A DNA stretch of 64,000 nucleotides from Oceanobacillus caeni (GCF_019037185.1 NZ_JAHHXM010000017.1:1-64000), one strand, 5' to 3'. Shown: positions 45,353 to 55,383, counted from the stretch's first letter. The notes: a model not told the origin generated them from the sequence alone. Translations and numbers: made by a program.

Positions 45353-45397
45353 GGGACTTGGTGTTTACTTTCTTATTCATTAAGTGTTCCAGACAAT

Positions 45398-45459
45398 AAA
45401 AAACCCGAACTATCACGTGAAATTCTTATTAAGAGTTTCGTAATAGTTTGGGTTTTTTA
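45398..45459 (+). terminator. Intrinsic terminator
   Basis: AAACCCGAACTAT and ATAGTTTGGGTTT with a structured loop, followed by TTTATT. Confidence 0.75.
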
Positions 45460-45542
45460 TTATATCACTTAATTAAGTTAGAAATTACTTGGCTTTATGG
45501 ATGGTCAATTTAGTAATGTCCTAGCCTCACTTTTTTGAAATA

Positions 45543-46223
45543 CTACGAATTTGTAAGGTTAGTATGATCAACACCATAAAGAGTTGTCCATTGGTTTTTA
45601 AAATCATTAACATCCGTTGGAGTAGTCGGAAAAGCTATCATTTTTCCAATAATTTCCGGAGCAACTGTTACTGTTTCTGACCCAGCTAAACATACATCAT
45701 GAACTTGTTGTAAGTTTTTAAAACTTGCCGCTAAAATTTCACACGGAAGGTTATATATTTTAAATAATTGAGCGATTTCTTCAACAACTCGTACACCATT
45801 ACCGGTTAGATTATCGATACGGTTAACGTACGGCGCTACATATTTTGCACCTGCCATTGCAGCTATTAAAGCCTGGAATGCAGTATATACGGTTGTTGCT
45901 AATGTTGGAATATTTTCTTCTTTTAATAATTGCATCGCTCTAATTCCTTCTTCGGTTACAGGAATTTTCACAACAACATTTCCGGAAATCTCTCTTGTCA
46001 CAAAACGAGCTTCTTCTACAATCTCTTCTGCTGTTTCACCTATAGCTTGAACAAATAACTCTTTATTTTCACCAATAATGGAACGGATTTCTTTTACAAC
46101 TTCTAGATATGGTTTTCCTTCTTTTACAAGAATAGAAGGATTAGTCGTTACACCTGAAATTGGATAATACTTATTTAATCGGGTAATTTGATCTGTATTT
46201 GCTGAATCAATATAAAGTCTCAC
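45543..46223 (-). CDS. Fructose-6-phosphate aldolase
   Basis: A 226-residue class I aldolase of the small transaldolase family. The Schiff-base lysine is Lys86 in VVVKIPVT. Gln59 in LFVQAIGE and Tyr132 in VAPYVNRID match the fructose-6-phosphate aldolase (FSA) group; true transaldolases have Glu at the Gln position. FSA cleaves fructose 6-phosphate to dihydroxyacetone and glyceraldehyde 3-phosphate. It is the last gene of the sorbitol operon, right after the dehydrogenase that makes fructose 6-phosphate. Confidence 0.85.
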   Translation of the reverse strand: MRLYIDSANTDQITRLNKYYPISGVTTNPSILVKEGKPYLEVVKEIRSIIGENKELFVQAIGETAEEIVEEARFVTREISGNVVVKIPVTEEGIRAMQLLKEENIPTLATTVYTAFQALIAAMAGAKYVAPYVNRIDNLTGNGVRVVEEIAQLFKIYNLPCEILAASFKNLQQVHDVCLAGSETVTVAPEIIGKMIAFPTTPTDVNDFKNQWTTLYGVDHTNLTNS

Positions 46224-46308
46224 GCTTTCTCCCCCTTATTAGTTATATTTATGCAGGGAAGAATGCATAAACTATCTTCCCTGCTAAAAACACATTATCC
46301 TATCTCGC

Positions 46309-47106
46309 TTATCCTCTTGATTTTCCACCTGAAATATTAATAGTAGTACCAGTAATATAAGAAGAATGATCAGATACAAGGTATGTTACTAAGTCAGCAA
46401 TTTCATCTAACTTACCAACACGACCTAATGGAATAGAGCTAGTATAATTACCTTCTAAGTCTTCCACTTTTACATTTCTTGTATATGCTAAAGCTTCATT
46501 ATAAGCATCATTTGTTAAACCAGTTTTTTCATTAATTCCTGGTGCAACCCCAACTACGCGGATGTTATATTTTCCAAGCTCTTTTGCCCATGATCTTGTG
46601 AAGCCATTTAAGGCACCTTTAGTTGCTGAGTAAATACTTTGACCAGCGGAACCTTCCATACCTGCTTCTGATGTGATATTAACAATAACACCTTTTTCTT
46701 GCTTAATAAAACGTCTTGAAGCAGCTTGCGCACATAAGTAAGGTCCTTTTTGGTTTACATTTACCATGAAGTCAAATGACTTTTCATCTAATTCATATTC
46801 CGGTTTTTCCCCTTTGACATCTACAAGTAGACGTGGAAGGTTAACACCAGCATTATTCACAAGTGCGTCCACGCGGCCAAATTTTTCCTCTGTTAATTGG
46901 ACCATATTTTCAACACTTTCTTTGTTCGTTACATCCGTTTTTACATGATAAAAATTATCTACGTCTCCTGTTTCAACACTTAAGTCGGCAATAACAACTT
47001 TCGCGCCATTTTGTTGAAGTGTATTGGAAATATGTTGTCCAATTCCGGAATTTCCTCCAGTTACGATAACTACTTTTCCTTCAAGGTCTGTCCATGATTT
47101 TTGCAT
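46309..47106 (-). CDS. Sorbitol-6-phosphate 2-dehydrogenase
   Basis: A 265-residue SDR-family enzyme oxidising sorbitol 6-phosphate to fructose 6-phosphate with NAD. The cofactor loop is TGGNSGIG (16-23), NNAG is near 84, the catalytic Ser lies in VNITSEAG and Tyr/Lys in YSATKGA. The sequence closely follows SorD/GutF proteins, with GVAPGINEKTGL in the substrate loop. It sits directly after the PTS genes of the same operon. Confidence 0.9.
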   Translation of the reverse strand: MQKSWTDLEGKVVIVTGGNSGIGQHISNTLQQNGAKVVIADLSVETGDVDNFYHVKTDVTNKESVENMVQLTEEKFGRVDALVNNAGVNLPRLLVDVKGEKPEYELDEKSFDFMVNVNQKGPYLCAQAASRRFIKQEKGVIVNITSEAGMEGSAGQSIYSATKGALNGFTRSWAKELGKYNIRVVGVAPGINEKTGLTNDAYNEALAYTRNVKVEDLEGNYTSSIPLGRVGKLDEIADLVTYLVSDHSSYITGTTINISGGKSRG

Positions 47107-47176
47107 CCTACATTACTCCTATCTGTTAGATTTTTACCTATATAATATGGAAAGAAGTCGTTAAAACGACGACTTC

Positions 47177-47542
47177 TTATCTTTCAATTTTAATTTTGTC
47201 ACCTACGTGAATTTCATTTATCTTTTTATTTTCAAGACATAGAGTTCCTGGTAAATCTGCTTCTGTTGAACCATCAAAGCGGAGAGTAATATGTCCTAAA
47301 GAAGATAAATTTTTGTTTACTGCTTCACCTACAGCGGTAATTTGATAACTTTCTTCCCCTATTGTTAGTGTATCTCCAACTGTAATATCTTGACGTAAGT
47401 TATTTTCAGAATGAAGAATACAAAATTCAGCTAATTCCTGAGGTGCATTGTCTTTAAATGTAATTAACATGCCTTGTTCTAAAAACTCACCTACAGATTC
47501 TCCCAATTTAGTTACTTCTGTTGTATAAATAATTTCTGCCAT
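47177..47542 (-). CDS. PTS glucitol/sorbitol-specific IIA component
   Basis: A 121-residue phosphocarrier of the GutA/SrlB family. The phosphorylated histidine is His44 in EFCILHSENN, and the DITVGDTLTIGEESYQITAVGE segment follows (in parts). ATG 47542 follows AAGGAGTG; a longer frame upstream overlaps the IIBC gene end and is not used. Confidence 0.92.
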   Translation of the reverse strand: MAEIIYTTEVTKLGESVGEFLEQGMLITFKDNAPQELAEFCILHSENNLRQDITVGDTLTIGEESYQITAVGEAVNKNLSSLGHITLRFDGSTEADLPGTLCLENKKINEIHVGDKIKIER

Positions 47543-47570
47543 TTCTAAACACTCCTTCTTTTTTTCATCG

Positions 47571-48599
47571 TTACGATTGATACATACCAAAGCTTGCTAG
47601 CCAAGCGATAAATACCGTTGGTGCACCTGTTAGGAATCTTCCATAAAGTACTGCTGGTACACCAACTTCCACTGTTTCTGGTTTTGCTTCAGCTAATCCA
47701 AGACCAACTGGAACAAAGTCTGAAGCTGCCTGAGCGTTAATTGCAAATAAAGCTGGTAAAGCAAATTGTGGAGGAATATTACCTCGTCCGATTTCCACAC
47801 CAATTAGAGTACCTATAACCTGTGCGATTACAGCTCCCGGACCCAAGAAAGGAGAGAAAAGTGGGAACGAAACAATTGCTGCGAGAATGATTAAACCCCA
47901 GACACTTCCACCAAGTGGAGTTAGTACGTTTGCAACTACATCACCAATACCAGATTCTAAAATGATACCAATTAACATGGCAACGAAAGCCATAAATGGT
48001 AAAATGGTTTTGATTACAGTATCAATTGCATCACGCCCTGCTTGATAGAGTACAGACATAACCCCACCCATGAGTTGTCCAACTTTTGCAATCATTCCAC
48101 CGTTACGTTGTTCGCTAATCTTTTTGGAACTATCATATTTATTACTTACAACTGCTTCCTCTTTCACCTCTTCTACTTTTTCTATATTTTCAGTAGAGCT
48201 AGTAACATCACTAACTGATTCTGTATCTTCCACCACAGATATATTTTCCGGTTTGACAGCGGAAACATAAATATCCTCTGTTATAAAATCTCTCATTGGA
48301 CCACTCTTTCCAGTAGCCATAACATTTAAAGTAGGAATCCGCTTTTTAGGGTAAAGTCCGGCACGTAATGTACCACCACAGTCAATAACAACAGCTGCCA
48401 TTTCATCTTCTGGAACACTTGTTTTAAAACCATCTACTAACTCGGCGCCACTTAATTCCGCAAACCTTTTGGCCACTGATGAAATCGTACCACCAGTAAT
48501 GTTAACGATTTTATTCTTTTTCTCATTAACAGGAATAATTAATGGTCCACCAAAGCCACCCTGGCCTTTAGTTACTTTTAACGTTTTATATTTTCCCAT
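47571..48599 (-). CDS. PTS glucitol/sorbitol-specific IIBC component
   Basis: A 342-residue membrane subunit. The IIB part (1-120) carries the phosphorylated Cys74 in [15 protein letters not shown] linker with acidic residues follows, then the C-terminal membrane part (about 185-340) with [16 protein letters not shown] and [16 protein letters not shown]. This is the GutE/SrlE layout, with IIC function shared with the separate IIC2 protein encoded upstream. Confidence 0.93.
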   Translation of the reverse strand: MGKYKTLKVTKGQGGFGGPLIIPVNEKKNKIVNITGGTISSVAKRFAELSGAELVDGFKTSVPEDEMAAVVIDCGGTLRAGLYPKKRIPTLNVMATGKSGPMRDFITEDIYVSAVKPENISVVEDTESVSDVTSSTENIEKVEEVKEEAVVSNKYDSSKKISEQRNGGMIAKVGQLMGGVMSVLYQAGRDAIDTVIKTILPFMAFVAMLIGIILESGIGDVVANVLTPLGGSVWGLIILAAIVSFPLFSPFLGPGAVIAQVIGTLIGVEIGRGNIPPQFALPALFAINAQAASDFVPVGLGLAEAKPETVEVGVPAVLYGRFLTGAPTVFIAWLASFGMYQS

Positions 48600-48602
48600 T
48601 GA

Positions 48603-49160
48603 TTATTCCTCCTTTCCTTGTTCTAAAGTTGTAGCTAATTTAATTCCTTGCTTTTTCTCCATATACGTTACACACATATCTGTAATCCAACCTCTAAACA
48701 TGTTCGTTACAATACCAACTAATAAATAACGAAGGGCTAAGTCTCCAGTTGATAAACCTAATTGTGTAATACCTGCTGCAACCCCTAAGAAAACGAATAA
48801 TTCACCCGGATTTACGTGTGGGAATAAACCGTTCATAGAATGACATGAATAACTTGATGCCGCATAATAACCAGGTTTATACTTCTCAGGTAAGAAACGA
48901 CCTAACGATAATGTCATCGGGTTTAATAAGAAAAATGTACCTACGAAAGGTAATACAAGGTATCTCAAGAAAACATTTTTAGAAGAGGCCATTGCTAACT
49001 TATTAACCTTATCCTCCCCTACAAAAGCTACAATTGCGTTCATTGCAACCATTAACACAATAATTAATGGAATAATATCGGTTACAAATCCCATAAATGT
49101 TTCTGCTCCACGTTCAAATAGACCAATGAAGCCTTCAGCTGCACTAACTAAAAAATCCAT
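48603..49160 (-). CDS. PTS glucitol/sorbitol-specific IIC component
   Basis: A 185-residue membrane protein of the SrlA/GutC family. It shows the N-terminal AEGFIGLFERGAETFMGFV, LPEKYKPGYYAASSYSCHSMNGLFPHVNPGELFV-type centre (key parts KYKPGYYAASS and SMNGLFPHVNPGE) and GITQLGLSTGDLALRYLLVG. It works with the IIBC and IIA proteins to import and phosphorylate sorbitol. Confidence 0.93.
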   Translation of the reverse strand: MDFLVSAAEGFIGLFERGAETFMGFVTDIIPLIIVLMVAMNAIVAFVGEDKVNKLAMASSKNVFLRYLVLPFVGTFFLLNPMTLSLGRFLPEKYKPGYYAASSYSCHSMNGLFPHVNPGELFVFLGVAAGITQLGLSTGDLALRYLLVGIVTNMFRGWITDMCVTYMEKKQGIKLATTLEQGKEE

Positions 49161-49186
49161 CTTGTTATTCCCTCCTACTTGAAAAC

Positions 49187-49621
49187 TTATTTATTACTAA
49201 AGCTTGATACTAACTTACCGAAAGGACTTTTTTGTTGTGGAATTTCCTCTCCCTTTTCTACCTTCTTATAAATAAGAACTGCATCATCAAATGCCTTTTT
49301 TGTAAAACGGTCCATTTTGTTATAAACCTCTGGATCTATTTTTAGTAAATTTTGTCCTTCTAAAATACTAAAGTCTTTAAATTTGGCAAAAATGGACATT
49401 CCTTGCATTTTTTTAGCTGTTTGAATTCTATTTCTTTTATCAATACCCATTAATAGCACAACACCAGTACGAAATATCCCTTTGGATCTACCTATAGATA
49501 CACGTCCCTTTTTTCTTAATTCAGTATAATGAGTATTGAAGTTTTTAATTTGTCCTGCACCTAATACTGTTTGTAGTATCCAAGCGGCCATAATACCGAC
49601 CATAATTATCAAAATTCCCAT
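49187..49621 (-). CDS. Glucitol operon activator protein GutM
   Basis: A 144-residue protein with one N-terminal membrane helix (about 4-22) followed by FNTHYTELRKKGRVSIGRSKGIFRTGVVLL (in parts), the GutM signature. GutM is an auxiliary activator of sorbitol operons; how it acts is not well defined. ATG 49621 has GGAGG nine bases upstream; TTG 49627 is too close. Lies between the regulator and the IIC gene. Confidence 0.85.
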   Translation of the reverse strand: MGILIIMVGIMAAWILQTVLGAGQIKNFNTHYTELRKKGRVSIGRSKGIFRTGVVLLMGIDKRNRIQTAKKMQGMSIFAKFKDFSILEGQNLLKIDPEVYNKMDRFTKKAFDDAVLIYKKVEKGEEIPQQKSPFGKLVSSFSNK

Positions 49622-49645
49622 GTTCAATAACCTCCAATACCTGAA

Positions 49646-50593
49646 TTAAATTGATTCACATATTCCCAGTGCAGTCTCTTCATTTGTTACAAGGGTATTA
49701 ATAAGCTTTCCATTCATTGCTCCGATAATGGATTGAACTTTTTCTTTAGAATATGCCACACCGATGGAATATCGTAATTCCTTTAATTTCTCTAAGCGGA
49801 TTGCTATGGTTCTTTCTGAAATAGAGGATTGTATCACTTCCCCTTCTTTGGTATAAAAGCGAGAACAAATATCACCGATTGCGTTATGTTCTCTTAGTTC
49901 CAATTTTTCGGAATCACCTAGGAATCCTGACCAAACCATATTGGAAGAACTTATTTGAGCACCAATACCAACTAGGGCTACAGTTACCTTATCCCAAAGT
50001 TCAAGTATTTCTTTCATAAAGGTTGATTGTAAAATTTCCTTTGCAGTTTCTTCCGATTCGTAAATTGCTGCGGCATTAATAAAATGTGACCTCCCATTCA
50101 ATGCACTTGATAACCTGAGAGCAATAGCGTTTACATGATAATCTGATTTCATCCCTCCAGGTCCACCGACTAATGGGACACATTCTATTTTTTTCGGCTT
50201 TAATTCATCTAATTGATGAATCATATTTCCTAATGTTGTACCCCATGCTACACCAACAATATCATCATCGAGAATAATTCTGTCTAATAACGAACCACAG
50301 GCTTTTCCAATGCTTTTCATTTTATCTTGATTACTTTGATTTTTATAAGAAGGGACAACAATGACCTCTTTCATTCCAAAATGTTTCGCAATCTTGTCTT
50401 CCAGGTCAAATAATGCATCAGAGCTACTTTGGATTTGTATTTTCACAATTCCTTTATCCTGTGCTTTCTTAAGCATTCTCCCGATTGTTGTTCGATAAAT
50501 TCCTAATTCTTTAGAAATTTTAGCTTGGGTATAACCTTCTTCGTAATAGAGTTTAGCAATGCGATATAGTAATCGCTCCTCTTCCCAGTTCAT
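49646..50593 (-). CDS. SorC/DeoR-type sugar-binding transcription regulator
   Basis: A 315-residue regulator. An N-terminal helix-turn-helix (YEEGYTQAKISKELGIYRTTIGRML, in parts) is followed by the sugar-phosphate-binding domain with GKACGSLLDRIILDDDIVGVAWGTTLGNM and VPLVGGPGG. Length matches the SorC family. It heads the sorbitol operon and probably responds to a sugar phosphate. The longer frame to 50656 lacks a good ribosome site; ATG 50593 has GGAGGG. Confidence 0.9.
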   Translation of the reverse strand: MNWEEERLLYRIAKLYYEEGYTQAKISKELGIYRTTIGRMLKKAQDKGIVKIQIQSSSDALFDLEDKIAKHFGMKEVIVVPSYKNQSNQDKMKSIGKACGSLLDRIILDDDIVGVAWGTTLGNMIHQLDELKPKKIECVPLVGGPGGMKSDYHVNAIALRLSSALNGRSHFINAAAIYESEETAKEILQSTFMKEILELWDKVTVALVGIGAQISSSNMVWSGFLGDSEKLELREHNAIGDICSRFYTKEGEVIQSSISERTIAIRLEKLKELRYSIGVAYSKEKVQSIIGAMNGKLINTLVTNEETALGICESI

Positions 50594-50632
50594 TTTTCCC
50601 TCCACTAATTTTTCTATTCGTTTCACCATTGC

Positions 50633-50709
50633 ACAAATGAGCAAACCGTATAACAAATGAGCAATATGAAACTGTTTACAATAATAGTACCATTGTCGAA
50701 TTTTGTCAA
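50633..50709 (-). promoter_or_regulatory. Sorbitol operon promoter, operator repeats and cre-like site
   Basis: On the minus strand TTGACA (50709-50704), 17 bases, TATTAT (50686-50681) form a near-consensus promoter. TGAAACTGTTTACA (50667-50680) over the start point matches the catabolite-repression cre consensus with one change. Two direct repeats ACAAATGAGCAA (plus strand 50633-50644 and 50653-50664) lie 20 bases apart, two helical turns, and are good candidates for SorC-family operators. Confidence 0.65.
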
Positions 50710-50814
50710 TAAGAAAATAGCAAATTCGATTTTTTTTGTAATTGTGATAGACTTTATATAAATTTTAGTTTGATTATAAGTACAAAAGTAATGTAAAAAG
50801 GGAAGGTAGATATT

Positions 50815-51579
50815 ATGAAGGGTTTAGTTTTTTTTGATTTAGATGGAACACTTTTAAATAATAAATCTGATGTCGACCCCGATGTCATAGAATTAATTGA
50901 AACGCTTAAAAAGAATGATTATGAACCAATTATCGCTACTGGTAGAACCATTTTTGAGATCAAACACGTTATGGAAAAGACAGGAATTTCATCTATCATT
51001 TCTATGAATGGTCAACTTGGTATTTACCGTGGGAAAGAAGTCTTTGAAAAAACAATGGATGTTGAAGTTTTAAAAAGACTAAAAGAAATGGCACTTTCTA
51101 GAAATGAACATGTAGCTTTCTATAATGCCGATAGAATTGGAATTACAGGCCATAATGATACAGCAAGAAAGGCTTATGAATTAATACATGAACCAGTCCC
51201 AGGCATTGATGGAAGTATGTATGAGAAGGAAAAGATTAACATGGTCTTAGTTTTATCCGAAACAGGCGATAAAGGATATATGGAGGCATTTCCAGAGCTT
51301 TCATTTATACGAAATGGTCCTGCTAGTATAGATATCATTCCAAAAGGTGGTTCAAAAGCTGCGGGAATTAAAACCTTCTTGGAAACTCTAAAAATAAGTG
51401 GATTACCTACTTATGCTTTTGGTGATGGACTTAATGATATTGAAATGTTCGAATTAGTAGATTATGGTATCGCCATGGGAAATGCAAGAGAAGCATTGAA
51501 GGAAAAAGCATCCTATGTTACAGAAACGAATATGAATAACGGAATAGAACAAGGTTTAAAACATTATCATTTAATTTAG
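50815..51579 (+). CDS. HAD-superfamily Cof-type phosphatase
   Basis: A 254-residue HAD hydrolase of the Cof/YkrA group. Motif I is FFDLDGTLL (nucleophile Asp near 8), motif II is IATGRT, and motif III/IV is AFGDGLNDIEMFELVDYGIAMGNA with Lys in PKGGSKAAG. These enzymes dephosphorylate small sugar phosphates or flavin-type substrates. Divergent from the sorbitol operon, so a sugar-phosphate detoxifying role is possible but not shown. Confidence 0.88.
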   Translation: MKGLVFFDLDGTLLNNKSDVDPDVIELIETLKKNDYEPIIATGRTIFEIKHVMEKTGISSIISMNGQLGIYRGKEVFEKTMDVEVLKRLKEMALSRNEHVAFYNADRIGITGHNDTARKAYELIHEPVPGIDGSMYEKEKINMVLVLSETGDKGYMEAFPELSFIRNGPASIDIIPKGGSKAAGIKTFLETLKISGLPTYAFGDGLNDIEMFELVDYGIAMGNAREALKEKASYVTETNMNNGIEQGLKHYHLI

Positions 51580-51750
51580 GTATGTCGAAAATTCGCCATA
51601 ATTTGACAAGGTTCTTATACTTGTTATTTTTAGAATAATTGTAGTATTATAGTTTGCTATAAGGGACTTTTTTTTACCGTTTTTGTCGAAAAATGATGGA
51701 ATTTGCGATAAGAGGAAATAATAATATATTTTTATAGGAGTAGATATCAC

Positions 51751-53457
51751 ATGATTCAAGGAATAGCAGCATCCCAGGGAATTGCAATTGCAAAAGCATA
51801 CCGTTTAGAAACACCAGATTTAACTTTTGAAGCAAAAAAAATAGATAATCCTGAGGAGCAAATACAACGTTTGGAAGATGCATTGGAAGTTTCCAAACAA
51901 GAACTCGAAAAAATTAAAGCCCATACATTACAACAATTAGGTGAGGAACATGCGGAGATCTTCTCAGCACACCTTTTAGTTTTAAGTGATCCAGAACTAA
52001 TTAATCCAATGAAAGATAAAATTACTTCAGACCTTGTACTTGCCGAACAAGCACTTGATGAAGTAGCAAACATGTTTATTGACATGTTTAAAAACATGGA
52101 TAATGAATACATGCGTGAACGTGCAGCAGACATTCAAGATGTGACAAAACGTGTAATGGCGCATCTATTAAACGTTACCTTTCCAAATCCTGCATTAATC
52201 GATGAAGAAGTCATTGTTATTGCAAAGGATTTAACACCATCAGATACTGCACAATTAAATCGTGAGTTTGTAAAAGGATTCGCAACAGATATCGGTGGAC
52301 GTACATCACACTCTGCTATCATGGCAAGATCATTAGAAATTCCAGCAGTGGTTGGTACAAAGAATATTACAGAAACCGTAAAACAAGATGAAATGGTAAT
52401 CATCGATGGTTTAGACGGAAAAGTGATTGTTAATCCATCCGAAGAAGAGTTGGTAACCTATCGCGAGAAACAAGATGCCTATGCAAAACAACAAGAACAA
52501 TGGGCTAAATTAAAAAATGAGCCAACCATGACAAAAGACGGTTCACATGTAGAGTTAGTAGCAAACATTGGTACACCAAATGATGTAGAAGGTGTCATTA
52601 ATAATGGCGGTGAAGGTGTTGGACTTTACCGTACAGAGTTTCTTTACATGGGTAGAAGCGAACTGCCTTCTGAAGACGAACAATTTGAAGCATATAAATC
52701 TGTGTTAGAGCAAATGGGTGATAAACCCGTTGTTGTGCGTACATTAGATGTTGGTGGGGATAAGGAATTAGCTTATCTTGATTTACCAAAAGAAATGAAT
52801 CCATTCTTAGGCTTCCGTGCCATTCGTTTCTGCTTAGAGAATGAAGATGTATTCCGCCCACAACTACGTGCATTACTACGCGCTAGTGTTTACGGAAACT
52901 TAAAAATCATGTTCCCAATGATTGCTACGCTTGAAGAATTCCGTCAAGCTAAAGCAATTTTACTAGATGAAAAAGAAGCCCTTCTTAATGAAGGAGTTAA
53001 AGTTTCAGATTCCATTGAAGTAGGAATCATGGTAGAAATTCCTTCCACCGCTGTTATAGCGAAACAATTTGCGAAAGAAGTAGATTTCTTCAGTGTAGGA
53101 ACAAATGACTTAATACAGTATACAATGGCTGCTGACCGTATGAATGAGCGTGTTTCTTACTTATATCAACCATACCACCCAGCTATTTTGAATCTGGTAA
53201 ACAATGTAATTGAAGCAGCACATAGTGAAGGAAAATGGGCTGGCATGTGTGGGGAAATGGCAGGAGATCCAATCGCAATTCCAATCTTACTTGGATTAGG
53301 ATTAGATGAGTTTTCTATGAGCGCAACATCCATCCTACCAGCACGTACCCAAATCCGTGGTTTATCCAAAGAAGAAATTGCTTCCTATAAAGAAGAATTG
53401 CTATCCATGGCAACAGCGGAAGAAGTAGTTAACTTTATTCAAGAGAAAACAAAATAA
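51751..53457 (+). CDS. ptsI: PTS enzyme I
   Basis: A 568-residue phosphoenolpyruvate-protein phosphotransferase, the first PTS component. The phosphorylated His187 is in [12 protein letters not shown]. The PEP-binding barrel has [25 protein letters not shown]-like [32 protein letters not shown] and MCGEMAGD. Length and motifs are normal. No ptsH precedes it in this window; in B. subtilis ptsH and ptsI are adjacent. It ends in a terminator. Confidence 0.95.
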   Translation: MIQGIAASQGIAIAKAYRLETPDLTFEAKKIDNPEEQIQRLEDALEVSKQELEKIKAHTLQQLGEEHAEIFSAHLLVLSDPELINPMKDKITSDLVLAEQALDEVANMFIDMFKNMDNEYMRERAADIQDVTKRVMAHLLNVTFPNPALIDEEVIVIAKDLTPSDTAQLNREFVKGFATDIGGRTSHSAIMARSLEIPAVVGTKNITETVKQDEMVIIDGLDGKVIVNPSEEELVTYREKQDAYAKQQEQWAKLKNEPTMTKDGSHVELVANIGTPNDVEGVINNGGEGVGLYRTEFLYMGRSELPSEDEQFEAYKSVLEQMGDKPVVVRTLDVGGDKELAYLDLPKEMNPFLGFRAIRFCLENEDVFRPQLRALLRASVYGNLKIMFPMIATLEEFRQAKAILLDEKEALLNEGVKVSDSIEVGIMVEIPSTAVIAKQFAKEVDFFSVGTNDLIQYTMAADRMNERVSYLYQPYHPAILNLVNNVIEAAHSEGKWAGMCGEMAGDPIAIPILLGLGLDEFSMSATSILPARTQIRGLSKEEIASYKEELLSMATAEEVVNFIQEKTK

Positions 53458-53462
53458 GAACG

Positions 53463-53503
53463 AAAAGCGTGAGAGCCTTTAATTAGGTTTTCACGCTTTT
53501 TTA
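53463..53503 (+). terminator. Intrinsic terminator after ptsI
   Basis: AAAAGCGTGA and TCACGCTTTT with inner CCT/AGG pairs, followed by TTAT. Confidence 0.85.
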
Positions 53504-53504
53504 T

Positions 53505-53642
53505 CCCACCTAAACGGGCAGTAAGACTTCCACCTCAAGCCTCTGGAGAAACAAAGAAGTTAGGTGGGAAATCAACTGTCTGTAAAGCTCCTAACCATCA
53601 GTGAGATATGAAGAACCCTCCCACTGATGCAAGTGTTCTTTA
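53505..53642 (-). repeat. Dispersed repeat family B, copy 2
   Basis: Read on the minus strand it aligns with 38420-38520: CATCTCACTGATGG-type hairpin, TTGATTTCCCACCTAAC, CTTTGTTTCTCC, CTTGAGGTGGAAGTC and GCCCGTTTAGGTGGG. Two hairpins are visible: CCCACCTAA with TTAGGTGGG, and CATCAGTGAG with the CCCACTGATG arm. Confidence 0.7.
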
Positions 53643-53665
53643 TAGTTATTTCTGATAACCTGCAT

Positions 53666-53824
53666 CTACCTTTTATTATTCTTATTTCGAAATAATAAAA
53701 TTAGTAATAAACCGGAGCCAAGACCAATCACTCCACCTAGTTCTACAGAACGAAATAAAATGCCTAACCCGACCCCGATTAATAAACAAACTAAGAAAAG
53801 TAATCCAATAAATGCATCATTCAT
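53666..53824 (-). CDS. Small two-helix membrane protein
   Basis: A 52-residue frame with two membrane helices (about 4-24 and 29-45), the dipeptide-rich LIGVGLGILF and GVIGLGSGLLLILLF, and a basic tail RNKNNKR. GGAGGTGAAGG precedes the ATG, so translation is likely. Glycine-zipper-like spacing suggests helix packing. No named family recognised. Confidence 0.6.
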   Translation of the reverse strand: MNDAFIGLLFLVCLLIGVGLGILFRSVELGGVIGLGSGLLLILLFRNKNNKR

Positions 53825-53894
53825 TCCTTCACCTCCACGTTTTGCCTATACCATTACTTTATTCTTTCTATATAAAATTGGTTCGTTTTTAAAG

Positions 53895-53972
53895 GTTGTA
53901 CAAAGGCCTGGAACGTTACACATTTAGGCGAGCTCGGTCCTTTTCATCCTCCTTTTCAAACTCACTTTTAGA
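53895..53972 (-). repeat. Dispersed palindromic element, internal-deletion copy
   Basis: On the minus strand GTTTGAAAAGGAGGATGAAA, then GGACCGAGCTCGCCTAAATG and GTAACGTTCCAGG match the long copy at 25416. The right end GTACAACCTTTAAA is degenerate. Confidence 0.7.
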
Positions 53973-54081
53973 ATTTTTACAATATCAATCATTTTTAAAA
54001 ATTCATTGTTGCTATATTCCGCTTTTCAAGGTTACAATATATTAAATATATAATTTATAAGGAAATATATGAGGTGATTCT

Positions 54082-55383
54082 GTGGGGAATAAAGTATCTA
54101 TTGGTTTATTAGGTTTGGGTGTAGTTGGAACCGGGGTAATTAAAATCATTAAAGATCATCAAGAGAAACTTGTTCATCAATTGGGATCGGACGTACAAGT
54201 GAAGAGTGCGTTAGTTCGCAGTTTGGACAAGGAACGTGATGTTAGCTTAGAAGGGACATTGCTCACTACTAACCCAGATGATATATTAAATGATCCGGAA
54301 ATTGATATTATCGTTGAAGTTATGGGTGGCATTGATCAAACCCGTGAATATATATTAAAAGCATTTTCTACAAAGAAACATGTTGTTAGTGCAAATAAGG
54401 ACTTAGTAGCACTGCACGGTCCGGAACTGCAAGAAGCTGCACGTAAAAACAAATGTGACTTCTATTACGAAGCAAGTGTTGCTGGTGGTATCCCAATATT
54501 AAGAGGTATTACCGAAGGGCTATCTTCTGACCGTATAACTAAAATAATGGGGATAGTTAACGGAACGACAAACTACATTTTAACCAAAATGGATAAAGAA
54601 GGTTCGAGCTACGATGTCGCTCTTAAGCAAGCCCAAGAACTTGGTTTTGCTGAAGCAGATCCGACCGCTGATGTTGAAGGTTTAGATGCAGCGCGAAAAA
54701 TGGCGATTTTAGCACGATTAGCTTTTTCAATGGATGTTGATTTAGAAGATGTTAAAGTTAAAGGAATTTCCAATATTTCTTTAGATGACTTAAAATATGC
54801 CAATAAATTAGGGTACACGATGAAATTAATTGGTAATGCTGATTTTAAAGATGATAAAATAGAAGTAGATGTTCAACCAACCATGTTGGCAAAAAATCAC
54901 CCATTAGCAAGTGTAAATGATGAATTTAATGCCGTTTATGTTTACGGAGATGCAGTAGGCGAAACCATGTTTTATGGTCCTGGCGCCGGAAGTCTTCCTA
55001 CAGCTACCGCTATCACATCCGATGTCGTTTCGGTTATCAAAAACATGTTATTAGGTGTTACAGGCTCGCAACACCTTGATCCTCATTTTGATAAACAGCT
55101 AAAAACAGCCGATAAACGTTTTGGACAGTATTATGTAAGATTACACGTAAAAGATGAAGTAGGAGTATTCTCACGTATATCTGCATTATTTAATGATTTA
55201 AATATTAGTTTCAAACGAATTTTACAAAACCCAATTATAAAAGATGAAAATGCAGAAATTATTGTTGTTACACACCAAACATCATTAGAAAACTTTCAAA
55301 CTGCATTAAATCAATTAAAAGACCTTGATGCTGTTATTGAAACAAAAAGTTATTACAAAGTTGAAGGAGATGCTGAAAAATGA
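54082..55383 (+). CDS. hom: Homoserine dehydrogenase
   Basis: A 433-residue NAD(P)-dependent enzyme converting aspartate semialdehyde to homoserine. The nucleotide loop is GLGVVGTGV (11-19), the catalytic region has ANKDLVA and VAGGIPILR, and NGTTNYIL and [19 protein letters not shown] follow. A C-terminal ACT domain (about 350-425, [15 protein letters not shown]) provides threonine feedback. GTG start after GAGGTGATT. First gene of hom-thrC-thrB. Confidence 0.96.
   Translation: MGNKVSIGLLGLGVVGTGVIKIIKDHQEKLVHQLGSDVQVKSALVRSLDKERDVSLEGTLLTTNPDDILNDPEIDIIVEVMGGIDQTREYILKAFSTKKHVVSANKDLVALHGPELQEAARKNKCDFYYEASVAGGIPILRGITEGLSSDRITKIMGIVNGTTNYILTKMDKEGSSYDVALKQAQELGFAEADPTADVEGLDAARKMAILARLAFSMDVDLEDVKVKGISNISLDDLKYANKLGYTMKLIGNADFKDDKIEVDVQPTMLAKNHPLASVNDEFNAVYVYGDAVGETMFYGPGAGSLPTATAITSDVVSVIKNMLLGVTGSQHLDPHFDKQLKTADKRFGQYYVRLHVKDEVGVFSRISALFNDLNISFKRILQNPIIKDENAEIIVVTHQTSLENFQTALNQLKDLDAVIETKSYYKVEGDAEK

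Noticed and set aside
45543-46223. Ordinary transaldolase
   Set aside because: Gln59 and the sorbitol operon context point to fructose-6-phosphate aldolase; the generic name would hide this.
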